A model generated the notes under the pieces. It ran no database searches and was not told the DNA's origin. It saw only the letters and a program-made list of their open reading frames with translations. A program made the translations under genes and the position numbers. Shown here piece after piece: positions 9,218-16,791 of a DNA stretch of 26,904 bases. The stretch spans positions 1-26,904 of the forward strand of contig CAYTFK010000058.1 of assembly GCA_964436865.1 (NCBI GenBank), read 5' to 3'. Each line of letters begins with the position of its first letter. The stretch's first letter is position 1. Source of the stretch: JAXGPP01 sp964436865. Its GTDB lineage: Bacteria > Planctomycetota > Planctomycetia > Pirellulales > Thermoguttaceae.

Positions 9218-9484
9218 TCAGGTTTCAGCCAGCCATTCGGGCAGGATCTCCAGTTCCATGCCCATCACCGCCGAAAGGTGCGTGCCCCCGGTAGCAAATC
9301 CCAACTCATATGCCTTGGCCTGCATCTGCTTGACCTCAGCCTTCACTTTGCCAACCTCACGAACGATGTCGTCGGGTTGGTAGCAAAGCCATGTGCGGCC
9401 GTCCTCGTCCTGGACCGCGAAGCAACCCTCCTGTGACAGCGCATAATTGTCACAGTCGCCGTGCAGACAGATGTATTCCGACAT
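9218..9484 (-). CDS. Small Cys-containing protein of unknown function
   Basis: I do not recognise this 88-residue protein. The N-terminal half carries four cysteines (CxxxxC at residues 6 and 11, then C21 and C34) with aromatic residues around them (GRTWLCYQP). This could be a small metal site or simply structural cysteines. A helix follows (VREVGKVKAEVKQMQAKAYELG). The ATG start has a GAAGGG ribosome site at the usual distance. It is the first gene of a probable two-gene minus-strand transcript. The start of that transcript should lie in the hairpin-rich non-coding stretch just upstream. Confidence 0.6.
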   Translation of the reverse strand: MSEYICLHGDCDNYALSQEGCFAVQDEDGRTWLCYQPDDIVREVGKVKAEVKQMQAKAYELGFATGGTHLSAVMGMELEILPEWLAET

Positions 9485-9548
9485 GTCTGGCCCTTCGATT
9501 TCGATGGCGGTCGTAGCTCTTCTTCTCTGGTCTGTCCCGTCTTGACTG

Positions 9549-9735
9549 GTCCGGCGTGTGCCAAGCCGGACGCTTCGGCGACCGACGCAATTGTTGTTCC
9601 ACCAAGTAAATCAATTGCCAAGTTAAGAGAAAGGCCGACCGCGACCTTCGGGCGGCGTCTCATGAAGCAAACCTGCGGAGTGGTTTGCAGCGCACGTGGA
9701 CCCACCTTCAGGAGTGGTGGGGTGCCGATTCGGCA
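9549..9735. other. Cluster of inverted repeats in a non-coding stretch
   Basis: The 458 bp between 9485 and 9942 hold no convincing gene. Within them five inverted repeats follow one another. They are GTCCGGC/GCCGGAC (9549-9555 with 9565-9571), GCAATTG/CAATTGC (9587-9593 with 9612-9618), GCAAACC/GGTTTGC (9667-9673 with 9682-9688), CCCACC/GGTGGG (9701-9706 with 9716-9721) and TGCCG/CGGCA (9723-9727 with 9731-9735). They lie between divergent genes, so they could form a folded leader for either one, a separate small RNA, or protein-binding sites. No known riboswitch or tRNA pattern was recognised. Confidence 0.45.
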
Positions 9736-9807
9736 ATGCTTCAGTCGAGGCTCCCTGATTCATTCCGTTGCCCGAACTGCCGCTGACCGTCAAATTGGCG
9801 TTCTCCC

Positions 9808-9836
9808 TTGACGCAGCGCGGCGAAACGCTTACTGT
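9808..9836 (+). promoter_or_regulatory. Weak candidate promoter for the DegT aminotransferase gene
   Basis: TTGACG (5 of 6) is followed by 17 bases and TACTGT (3 of 6), about 105 bp before the chosen ATG. The -35 box and the spacing are good; the -10 box is poor. Confidence 0.25.
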
Positions 9837-9942
9837 GACAGCCGCTCCGAAGGGACCCGAGAAGAAGGTGCGCCCTAGGGGCAGGCGAGCACGAGCAGTG
9901 CGTGCCGCACTTCACCCTTGTCACGGAAGACCGGGTATCAGC

Positions 9943-11181
9943 ATGGCTGCCGCAACACCTCACCATGCCGCGTCCGTCAGCACGGGCAGCGGCGTACCTC
10001 TCCTCGACTTGGCGCGTCAGCACGGCCCGCTGCACGAGGAAATGGTCGATGCCCTGGCACGCATCTGCCGCAACGGCGCATTCGTGCTCGGCCCGGAGGT
10101 GAAACGCCTTGAAGAAGGCGTCGCTCGTTATTGCGGCGCACGACATGCCGTAGGATGCGCCTCGGGCAGCGACGCCTTGCTGCTGGCGCTCATGGCGGTC
10201 GGTATAGGGCCCGGCGATGAGGTGATCGTGCCAAGCTTCACCTTCTTTGCGACCGCCAGTGCCGTGACGCGGCTGGGGGCCAAAATCGTCTTTGCGGACA
10301 TCGATCCGGTTACGTTCAATATTGATCCGCAGGCGGTTCGCCGGCTCATCACCCCCTACACGCGTGCTGTGATTCCGGTGCACCTGTTCGGACAATGCGC
10401 CGACATGGAAGCCCTGGAACGGATCGCCCGGCCAAACGGGATCAGGCTTATTGAAGACGCCGCGCAGGCCATCGGGGCCGAATTCCACGGCCGCCGCGCC
10501 GGCGCAATCGGCGACATCGGCTGCATCAGCTTCTATCCCACAAAGAACCTTGGCGGCGTGGGCGACGGTGGAATGATGACCACCAACGATGCGAAGCTGG
10601 CCGACACGCTCGACCTGCTCCGCGGCCACGGCATGCGCCCGCGGTACTACCACCATGTGATCGGCATCAACAGCCGGCTGGACGGGTTCCAGGCCGCCGT
10701 GCTCAACGTCAAATTGCCGCACCTCGACCGCTGGACCGGCATGCGGCAGGCCAATGCGGCGCGCTACGCCCAATTGTTCACGGATGCGAGGCTGGACACC
10801 GTTCTCGGTCTGCCTCAAACCATGCCCGGCCGCCGCCACGTCTGGAACCAGTACGTGGTCCGCGTTCCCGACGGCCGCCGCGACGTCCTGCGGCAGTTCC
10901 TGGCTGACGCCAAGATCGGCAGCGAAATCTACTATCCCCTCGGCCTGCATCAGCAGGCGTGCTTTGCCGATCTGGGCTGCTTGCCCGGCACTCTGCCCGA
11001 GACCGAACGGGCCGCAGGTGAGGTTCTTGCCCTGCCGATCTTCCCCGAACTCACCGAGGCCGAGCAACAAGCCGTCGTATCACGGATCGGCGAATTCTTC
11101 CGCAAACCGACGGGCGGCCACACGCTGGCGGCCCCAAAGTTCCTCGGGCGAAACGCAGTCGAGCGCAACAGTCAACCCTGA
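9943..11181 (+). CDS. DegT/DnrJ/EryC1/StrS family sugar aminotransferase
   Basis: This is a PLP-dependent aminotransferase of fold type I (412 residues). The family adds an amino group to keto-sugar nucleotides for polysaccharide or glycoprotein sugars. The family N-terminus is seen (VPLLDLARQH), as are ASGSDALLLAL for cofactor binding, EDAAQAIGA with the PLP-pairing Asp, and SFYPTKNLGG, whose Lys (K201) should form the Schiff base. The frame is open further upstream to 9808. The ATG at 9943 is preferred because the upstream part is Arg-rich and unlike the family, though its ribosome site is weak (GGAAGA is rather far). No other sugar-nucleotide gene is adjacent, so the exact substrate cannot be told. 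Confidence 0.9.
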   Translation: MAAATPHHAASVSTGSGVPLLDLARQHGPLHEEMVDALARICRNGAFVLGPEVKRLEEGVARYCGARHAVGCASGSDALLLALMAVGIGPGDEVIVPSFTFFATASAVTRLGAKIVFADIDPVTFNIDPQAVRRLITPYTRAVIPVHLFGQCADMEALERIARPNGIRLIEDAAQAIGAEFHGRRAGAIGDIGCISFYPTKNLGGVGDGGMMTTNDAKLADTLDLLRGHGMRPRYYHHVIGINSRLDGFQAAVLNVKLPHLDRWTGMRQANAARYAQLFTDARLDTVLGLPQTMPGRRHVWNQYVVRVPDGRRDVLRQFLADAKIGSEIYYPLGLHQQACFADLGCLPGTLPETERAAGEVLALPIFPELTEAEQQAVVSRIGEFFRKPTGGHTLAAPKFLGRNAVERNSQP

Positions 11182-11315
11182 TTCGCAGCGCCGGCCGTCA
11201 GGCTTTTCGACCTCCGCCTCGGAGCCGACCCACGAACGCAGCGCAGCCAGAATCCGCAGCGTGCACCGCCGCTGGGGTGTTCAAAGCAAACATCCATCAA
11301 GCTCCAAGTGAAAAC

Positions 11316-11828
11316 TCAGTGCTCCGCCGGCGCCGGTTTCGGAGCAGCTCGAATCTGCACGACGCGACGTTCGTAGAACACCAGCTCATAACGGCCCGCC
11401 GGATGCTGGTAGATGCAGTATTCCTTGGCGGCTTCCTCCTCGGGTAGCTTGCCCTGCTGCGCCAGCTCGGCGAAGATCTCCGACCCGCGCCGCGAGACTT
11501 TCGGCCGGCCGAGCATGCCGTTCACCTGGTCCATGGGCATCCCCAGGGAAATAATCGGCGTTCCCTTCGGTCCCTTCTGCCCGGTAAGCATGGGGCCTCC
11601 AAACTCCACCTTCCGCTTGTCTTCGCGCCGGCTCGGCCGCACGACGAGAAAGATGCCAATCCCAATCGTCAGGATGACCACGAAATAGGGGATCACGTAC
11701 GCGGTGCTTGCCGGGCTGCCACCCGAATCGGCTGCTTCCTGGGCCCAGGTCGCGCCGGCCGCGAACCAGACGCCGAACATCAGTGTGGCCTGAAGAAACC
11801 GCCGCGTTGGGCTCAGCAACCGCTTCAT
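11316..11828 (-). CDS. Membrane-anchored SmpA/BamE-like small protein
   Basis: This 170-residue protein has a signal peptide (about 1-30, ending ATWAQ) and one clear membrane segment (about 44-64). A soluble C-terminal domain follows, in which LGMPMDQVNGMLGRPK (about 95-110) and EYCIYQHPAGRYELVFYERRVVQI resemble the SmpA/OmlA (BamE-like) pattern of a G-x-x-x-x-V-x-x-x-LG-x-P turn followed by beta strands. Related short proteins are scattered in planctomycetes and need not be true BamE. The ATG has GAGG six bases upstream. It lies 69 bp after the DUF434 gene on the same strand, and two short stem-loops in that gap have no T-run. It faces the aminotransferase gene across a 134-bp convergent gap with no clear terminator. 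Confidence 0.6.
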   Translation of the reverse strand: MKRLLSPTRRFLQATLMFGVWFAAGATWAQEAADSGGSPASTAYVIPYFVVILTIGIGIFLVVRPSRREDKRKVEFGGPMLTGQKGPKGTPIISLGMPMDQVNGMLGRPKVSRRGSEIFAELAQQGKLPEEEAAKEYCIYQHPAGRYELVFYERRVVQIRAAPKPAPAEH

Positions 11829-11897
11829 GGAAGTCCTCGCGCAATGTTACGCGGCCCCTATTGGCGGGCCGTCGGATGAGGCAGTCCTCATTCTAAA

Positions 11898-12614
11898 TCA
11901 CCGCCAACTCACGATCCAGACCCCGGTTGCATGGCGATCGACGGTCTCTCGGGCGAGGTTGAACCAGCCCCGGCAGCGGTTGAGGATGCCGCTGTCGGCG
12001 GTGGCCACCACTCCATCGGTCGCGGCGAGCAGGGCGTCCGGGTCGTCCACCAATTCGATCGTCCAGCGCCATCCGTGGTCCTCCGCCACTTGACACATGA
12101 TCTGCCGCAGCCGACCGCTGTTTGAGACCGGCCGGTCCAGCAGCCAGTGGGAATCTGCGATCCCCATCTCGGTCAATGTTCGCCCAAGCAGTTCCAGAGC
12201 CGGCCGCGTCTCGGCCACCTTCCTGTAGCTGCCGTGCATGCTCGCCATGTCGCGGTATGTGCCGTCACGACCAGCCAGGACCACGCCACCGCCGAGGGCC
12301 GCCTCCACGGTGGTGAGGACGTTGTAGCCGTCGAGCCACAGTCGGCGGCCAGCCGCCTCGGATGAAGCGATGCGGCGAGCCTGCCGAATGGCCAAATCGT
12401 GATCGGAGCACGACATCCGGGCGACCGCGGTTCGCTGCCGGGCGGAGAGGGCGTGGCGATCGCCCACGAGTTTCAACGCCGATTGACTCGCGTAGCCGCG
12501 GCTCAGAAGCCACGCCAGTTCCTCCACCGCCGCCTGAATCCTGGGAACGGCGGCCGGGGCGAATAGGGTAGCATCTTCCGGATGCGGACCGCGGTGCGCC
12601 CGCTTGTCGGGCAA
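11898..12614 (-). CDS. DUF434-DUF5616 domain protein, possible PIN/NYN-like nuclease
   Basis: This 238-residue protein has an N-terminal DUF434 domain (RGPHPED, LSRGYASQSALKLVGDRHAL, about 8-80) and a C-terminal DUF5616 domain (LDGYNVL at 94, DGTYRDMASMHGSYR, LDRPVSNSG at 159, ATADSGIL). The acidic residues D95, D117, D160 and D207 fall in patterns that resemble NYN/PIN-type metal-dependent ribonucleases. That function is inference, as the family is formally uncharacterised. The TTG start is chosen because the frame's upstream extension overlaps the neighbouring lipoprotein gene out of frame, and because GAGGTGA lies four to five bases before the TTG. That ribosome site overlaps the stop codon of the upstream gene, which suggests translational coupling. 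Confidence 0.8.
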   Translation of the reverse strand: MPDKRAHRGPHPEDATLFAPAAVPRIQAAVEELAWLLSRGYASQSALKLVGDRHALSARQRTAVARMSCSDHDLAIRQARRIASSEAAGRRLWLDGYNVLTTVEAALGGGVVLAGRDGTYRDMASMHGSYRKVAETRPALELLGRTLTEMGIADSHWLLDRPVSNSGRLRQIMCQVAEDHGWRWTIELVDDPDALLAATDGVVATADSGILNRCRGWFNLARETVDRHATGVWIVSWR

Positions 12615-12618
12615 CGCT

Positions 12619-13248
12619 TCACCTCGAGTAAATGCCCAGAAGTTCGCCCTCGCCAAGCACGTGACCCTGCATCGCATCGAGCAGTTCCGTTTTATTCGCA
12701 CCCGGTGCAAGAGAAAGCTTCGCATCGAGTGCGTAGAGCCGGAAGAAATAGCGATGCTGCCCATGCCCCGGCGGCGGCATCGGACCGCGATAGCCGATCG
12801 TACGGCCGTTCGGCCAGGAATTCTTGCCCTGCATCGCACCGGCCGGTTCCTGCAGATTGCTCCTGGCAGGAATGCCCTCCGGAAGCGACCGCACTTCGGG
12901 CGGGATCTTGTAAATCACCCAATGCACCCAGGGCTCCTTGGTGGGAGCATCGGGATCATCACAGATGAGAGCCAGTTCCTTGGTTCCCGGCGGCAGATCG
13001 GACCAGGCCAAAGGGGGCGAAACGTCCTCGCCCTCCCCGGTGTGTTTTGTGGGGACCCGCTCGCCTGCCGCAAACGCCGTACTGGTGATCTGGAGTGTCA
13101 TCGTCTTTACTCCCTTTGCCGGAGCCACGTTTGGCCGGTCGACAGGTTTGGCTCGCGGCGCACCCGCCTCTGTTTCACACCCGAAAAAGCCGGCGGCAGC
13201 AGCGATCGCTGCCGCAGATATCACCCGGAAGATCAATTTTCGCTGCAT
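12619..13248 (-). CDS. YbhB/YbcL family PEBP-like lipoprotein
   Basis: This 209-residue member of the phosphatidylethanolamine-binding protein (Raf kinase inhibitor-like) superfamily carries both signature motifs of the ligand pocket, DPDAP (98-102) with HWVIYKIP, and GYRGPMPPPGHGQHRYFF (152-169). An N-terminal hydrophobic segment ends in FFGC (Cys24), a slightly non-standard lipobox, so it is probably an exported lipoprotein. The bacterial family has no settled function. The ATG at 13248 has AGGAG eight bases upstream and starts the signal peptide; a longer frame to 13344 adds an unrelated tail. It heads the minus-strand group with DUF434-DUF5616 and perhaps the BamE-like gene. Confidence 0.88.
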   Translation of the reverse strand: MQRKLIFRVISAAAIAAAAGFFGCETEAGAPRAKPVDRPNVAPAKGVKTMTLQITSTAFAAGERVPTKHTGEGEDVSPPLAWSDLPPGTKELALICDDPDAPTKEPWVHWVIYKIPPEVRSLPEGIPARSNLQEPAGAMQGKNSWPNGRTIGYRGPMPPPGHGQHRYFFRLYALDAKLSLAPGANKTELLDAMQGHVLGEGELLGIYSR

Positions 13249-13314
13249 CTTTGCTTCTCCTGCGGAGACCACGCTTCCTGGCATTCCGGAGGAAACGATT
13301 GCGCCAGCCGCGCC

Positions 13315-13343
13315 ATGATAACCGTCGCCACGGAACGGGTCCA
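13315..13343 (-). promoter_or_regulatory. Candidate promoter for the PEBP-DUF434 group
   Basis: Read on the minus strand, TGGACC (4 of 6) is followed by 17 bases and TATCAT (5 of 6). This places a start about 60 bases before the lipoprotein ATG. It is divergent from the argB promoter in the same 312-bp intergenic stretch. Confidence 0.4.
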
Positions 13344-13441
13344 TTCAGCCGTTGGAGGGGGGATTGCGCACGACCAAGCGATGACGAAAGTCCAGTACGA
13401 GGCGAACCAGGGTATCCCGCCGAATGCGGGGGGCCGCCTTG

Positions 13442-13469
13442 TTGACACGCCGAGAGGGGGACTTACAAT
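13442..13469 (+). promoter_or_regulatory. Strong sigma70 promoter for argB
   Basis: TTGACA (perfect) is followed by a 16-base spacer and TACAAT (5 of 6). It is the best promoter match in the window and lies about 90 bp before the argB start. It predicts transcription from about 13475 and a leader of about 85 nt. Confidence 0.65.
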
Positions 13470-13478
13470 ATGGGATTT

Positions 13479-13516
13479 CCCCGGTAGCAGGCGGCTGCGC
13501 CGGGGGTTGTTTTTGG
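13479..13516 (+). promoter_or_regulatory. Terminator-like hairpin in the argB leader
   Basis: CCCCGG (13479-13484) pairs with CCGGGG (13500-13505), and inside them GCAG (13487) pairs with CTGC (13495) around a gcgg loop. The stem is followed by GTTGTTTTTGG (13506-13516), a T-rich tail like that of an intrinsic terminator. The hairpin starts only a few bases after the predicted transcription start. It may act as an attenuator or as a 5' stabilising structure. Confidence 0.4.
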
Positions 13517-13560
13517 CTGACGATTCGCTTGGTTTTTGCGTCCCGGGAGCATCCACGCCG

Positions 13561-14448
13561 TTGAAAGAAGCGATTGAAAAGGCCGACGTTCTCATCGAAG
13601 CGCTCCGTTGGATCCGTGAGTTTCGGGGCAAGGTCACGGTGATCAAACTCGGCGGGAGCGTCATGGAGGACAATCACGCCATGACCCACCTCCTGCTGGA
13701 TGTGGTGTTCATGGAATCGGTGGGTATGCGGCCCGTTCTGGTTCACGGCGGCGGCGCGGCGATCAGCCGTGCCATGACCGAGGCCGGACTGGAGCCGCGA
13801 TTTGTCCAGGGACGGCGCTACACGGACGAAGCCACGCTGGCGATTGTCGAGCGGGTGCTGGCCTACGAGACCAACGAGCAACTCGCCGCACATATCGAGG
13901 AACTCGGCGGTCGCTCGCGGCCGTTGAACTTCCGCACCACCAATGTCCTCTTCGGCCGGCGGCTGGAACTGAAGGGTTCCGACGGCAAGACGGTTGATCT
14001 CGGCCATGTCGGCACGGTTACGCGCGTCGACAAGAAGGTCATCAAGCGTTTGTGCGACGATGGCGTGGTGCCCGTGATCCCCTCGATGGCGATCACCGAT
14101 GGCGGCGAGAAGCTCAACGTCAACGCCGATACGGCCGCCACCGCAGTGGCGCAGGCCCTGGGTGCGGAAAAACTCGTCTACCTCAGCGACGTGAACGGCG
14201 TGCGGCGAGACAAGAGCGATCCCGAGTCGCTCATCCATTCGCTGACGGCGGACGAGGCCCGTGCCCTGATCGCTTCCGGTGCGGTCGACTCGGGCATGAT
14301 TCCCAAAGTCCAGGCTTGTCTCGAGACGCTGGAGAAGGGCGTCCGCAAGATCCATATCATCGACGGCCGGCTGCGGCATTCGCTCCTGCTGGAGGTGTAT
14401 ACGAGCACGGGTGTCGGGACGGAGATTATCCGCGACGCCAAGAAGTGA
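13561..14448 (+). CDS. argB: Acetylglutamate kinase
   Basis: This enzyme phosphorylates N-acetyl-L-glutamate with ATP, the second step of arginine synthesis, in the cytoplasm. The 295-residue amino-acid-kinase fold shows VIKLGGS (K29), VHGGGAAIS for substrate, NVNADTAATAVAQALGA and LSDVNGV for the nucleotide side, and GMIPKVQACLETLEKG. About 20 extra residues precede the point where the short E. coli enzyme begins (LKEAIEKADVLIEAL). This N-terminal helix is typical of the hexameric, arginine-inhibited type, so feedback control is likely (inference). TTG 13561 is chosen because it matches the family start; the frame stays open far upstream but overlaps the antisense lipoprotein gene. A GGGAG sits a little far upstream. 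Confidence 0.93.
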   Translation: MKEAIEKADVLIEALRWIREFRGKVTVIKLGGSVMEDNHAMTHLLLDVVFMESVGMRPVLVHGGGAAISRAMTEAGLEPRFVQGRRYTDEATLAIVERVLAYETNEQLAAHIEELGGRSRPLNFRTTNVLFGRRLELKGSDGKTVDLGHVGTVTRVDKKVIKRLCDDGVVPVIPSMAITDGGEKLNVNADTAATAVAQALGAEKLVYLSDVNGVRRDKSDPESLIHSLTADEARALIASGAVDSGMIPKVQACLETLEKGVRKIHIIDGRLRHSLLLEVYTSTGVGTEIIRDAKK

Positions 14449-14454
14449 GTCCTG

Positions 14455-14489
14455 GCGGGCTTGGAGGCCCGCATCGGTCGGCGCGACCG
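14455..14489. other. Two adjacent hairpins between argB and argD
   Basis: GCGGGC/GCCCGC (14455-14460 with 14467-14472) is followed at once by CGGTCG/CGACCG (14475-14480 with 14484-14489). Neither has a T-run, so they are not typical intrinsic terminators. They lie just after the argB stop in the 131-bp gap before argD and could protect the 3' end of argB mRNA or lower expression of the downstream genes. Confidence 0.4.
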
Positions 14490-14579
14490 CCCCCTGAACC
14501 CAACAGCGTTTCCCTCTGTCTTTGAGGCTTTCGGCGGCGCGATGGCATTCGGCATTTGCAGAAGTCAAGGAGATTGGCC

Positions 14580-15782
14580 GTGGCAGCAGGCAACGTGATG
14601 GGCTCGGAAGAAGTCACTGAATTGTTCCGGCGGTATGTCATTCCCAACTACACCCGGTACCCCGTCACGCTCGTCCGCGGCGAGGACTCCTACGTGTGGG
14701 ATGCCGAGGGGAACCGCTACCTCGACTTCTTCCCCGGTTGGGGCTGCAATCTGCTGGGCCATTGTCCGACCCACGTCGTCGAGGCGGTCCGCGAGCAGGT
14801 TGGTCGGCTGATTCACGTGCCGAACACGTGGTACACCGAGGCCCAGGGATTGTGGGCCCAGGCGCTCAGTGAGCGGAGTTTCGGCGGCCAGGCGTTCTTC
14901 TGCAATTCGGGCACCGAGGCCAACGAAGCGGCAATCAAGCTGGTTCGGCTCCACTCGCCCAAGCCGCGATACAAGATCATCACCTTCGAAGGTGGATTCC
15001 ACGGGCGAACGATGGGTTCGATTTCGGCCACGGCCCAGGCCAAGTATCACGAAGGTCTCGAGCCGCTCCTGGCGGGCTTTGTCTACGCCCCGTTTGGCGA
15101 TCTTGACGCCGTCGCCCGCCTGATCGACGACGAAACCGCCGGCATTCTCATTGAGCCGATCCAGGGCGAGGGAGGAATCCGCATACCGCCCGAAGGTTTT
15201 TTGGCCGGGCTGCGGCAACTGGCCGACGAGCATAGCTTGCTGCTGGTCTTCGATGAAGTGCAGACCGGCTGCGGCCGGACCGGCGACTGGTTCGCCTACC
15301 AGCATTTCGGCGTCACTCCCGACATCATCACTCTCGCCAAGGCCGTGTGCGGCGGTCTGGCCGGCGCGGCAATGCTCGCGAAGACCGAGATCGCCCCCAG
15401 CCTGCGTCCCGGCATGCACGCCGCCACCTTCGGCGGCAACCCCATTGCCGCCGCGGCGGGCGTGGCCGCGATCGAGATGATCGAACGCGACGGCCTGCTT
15501 GAGAAGGCGCGCCAGTTGGGCGACCTTTTCCGCACGCGACTGGAGGCGCTGGCGGCGGAGTGCGAACTCGTTCGCGAGGTCCGCGTCGTGGGGCTGATGA
15601 TCGGCGTTGAACTGGCTGTCGAAGGCGCCCCGATCGTGCGGAAGTGTATGGACCATAGACTCCTCATCAACTGCACCCACCAGACGGTCATCCGTTTGCT
15701 GCCCGCCATGACCCTCCGCGAGGAGCAGGTCCATGAAGGCTGCGACATCCTCGCTGAGGCGATCAAGTCGTACACCGGCTAA
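14580..15782 (+). CDS. argD: Acetylornithine aminotransferase
   Basis: This PLP enzyme swaps N-acetylglutamate semialdehyde and glutamate for N-acetylornithine and 2-oxoglutarate. The 400-residue class-III aminotransferase shows NSGTEANEAAIKL, GGFHGRTMGS, FDEVQTGCGRTG (D225 should contact the PLP ring nitrogen) and TLAKAVCGG, whose K254 should bind PLP. The GTG start has a strong AAGGAG seven bases upstream. Its place between argB and argF supports the arginine role. Class-III relatives such as succinylornithine or 4-aminobutyrate transaminases cannot be excluded by sequence alone. ArgD often also serves lysine synthesis as a succinyl-diaminopimelate transaminase. Confidence 0.92.
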   Translation: MAAGNVMGSEEVTELFRRYVIPNYTRYPVTLVRGEDSYVWDAEGNRYLDFFPGWGCNLLGHCPTHVVEAVREQVGRLIHVPNTWYTEAQGLWAQALSERSFGGQAFFCNSGTEANEAAIKLVRLHSPKPRYKIITFEGGFHGRTMGSISATAQAKYHEGLEPLLAGFVYAPFGDLDAVARLIDDETAGILIEPIQGEGGIRIPPEGFLAGLRQLADEHSLLLVFDEVQTGCGRTGDWFAYQHFGVTPDIITLAKAVCGGLAGAAMLAKTEIAPSLRPGMHAATFGGNPIAAAAGVAAIEMIERDGLLEKARQLGDLFRTRLEALAAECELVREVRVVGLMIGVELAVEGAPIVRKCMDHRLLINCTHQTVIRLLPAMTLREEQVHEGCDILAEAIKSYTG

Positions 15783-15832
15783 GCATTCCCGTATTCCTCT
15801 TTTAGAAGCGCCAGCGACGGCGGAGTCCTATC

Positions 15833-16759
15833 ATGCCGCGACCGCGACATCTCCTTACCCTGGCCGAACTGTCCACCGCCCAGATCGAACACATCTTCTC
15901 CATCACCGAAGACCTGAAGACAAAATATCAGCAGGGCCTCCGCGAGGCGATCCTGCCGGGCCGGGTGATGGCCATGCTGTTCGAGAAGCCTTCCCTGCGG
16001 ACGCGGGTCAGCTTCGAGGCCGGCATGATCAATCTCGGCGGCGGCGCGCTCTTCCTCGGACGCGAGGCCGGATTCGGCCACCGCGAAAGCATCGCCGATT
16101 TCGGCCGGGTGCTCAGCGAGTACGTCGATGTCATCGTCGTTCGCGCCAACCGGCACCAGACCGTGGTCGACCTTGCCGAGTACTGCACCTGCTCGGTGAT
16201 CAACGGCTTGACCGACTTCGCCCATCCCTGCCAGGCCATGGCCGACTTGTTCACGCTTCGCGAACTGGTCGGCAAGCTCGAAGGGCACACGCTGGCCTGG
16301 ATCGGCGACGCCAACAACGTCGCGCGCAGCCTCGCGCTGGGATGCGGGAAACTCGGCGTCCGCATGGCCATGGCCACCCCGCCCGGTTACCGTTTCGACC
16401 GCGAGAGCATGGCGATGCTTCGAAAGGAGGCTCCGAAGCTCGATCTGGTCATCACCGACGATCCCGCTGAGGCCGTCCGCGATGCGGTGGCTGTCTACAC
16501 CGATGTCTGGACCAGCATGGGCCAGGAGGCCGAGTCGGAGCAGCGCCGCCGCGACTTCGCTCGCTACCAGGTCAACGCCGAACTGATGGCGCTCACGCAG
16601 AAGGGCGCCGTCTTCATGCATTGCCTGCCGGCGCACCGCGGCGAGGAGGTCACCGACGAAGTGCTCGACGGCCCGCAGAGCGTCGTCGTGCAACAGGCGG
16701 GCAATCGCATGCACGTGCAAAAAGGCATCCTCGCCTGGCTGTTGACCAGCAAGACCTGA
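15833..16759 (+). CDS. argF: Ornithine carbamoyltransferase
   Basis: This enzyme joins ornithine and carbamoyl phosphate to give citrulline. The 308-residue protein has the normal length. Carbamoyl-phosphate contacts are seen in EKPSLRTRVSF (S54, R56, T57, R58) and DFAHPCQ (H131, Q134). The ornithine-side cysteine loop is HCLPAHRG (H263-C264). SLRTR replaces the STRTR of E. coli, a common variant. The ATG has GGAG seven bases upstream, and the gene follows argD by 50 bp, so the two are probably co-transcribed. The intact HCLP loop favours ornithine over acetyl- or succinylornithine as substrate. Confidence 0.94.
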   Translation: MPRPRHLLTLAELSTAQIEHIFSITEDLKTKYQQGLREAILPGRVMAMLFEKPSLRTRVSFEAGMINLGGGALFLGREAGFGHRESIADFGRVLSEYVDVIVVRANRHQTVVDLAEYCTCSVINGLTDFAHPCQAMADLFTLRELVGKLEGHTLAWIGDANNVARSLALGCGKLGVRMAMATPPGYRFDRESMAMLRKEAPKLDLVITDDPAEAVRDAVAVYTDVWTSMGQEAESEQRRRDFARYQVNAELMALTQKGAVFMHCLPAHRGEEVTDEVLDGPQSVVVQQAGNRMHVQKGILAWLLTSKT

Positions 16760-16791
16760 ATCGCACTTCGTCCTCCACGATAGGTTTCGCC

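Noticed and set aside
13470..13487. Mini frame ATG-Gly-Phe-Pro-Arg-stop before argB, which would be an attractive arginine leader peptide
   Set aside because: Its ATG directly follows the -10 box and lies upstream of the predicted transcription start (about 13475), so it would not be in the mRNA; it also has no ribosome site.
12604..13560. Long in-frame extension upstream of argB
   Set aside because: It runs antisense through the whole PEBP lipoprotein gene, reads as low-quality Arg/Cys-rich sequence, and would start upstream of the strong argB promoter.
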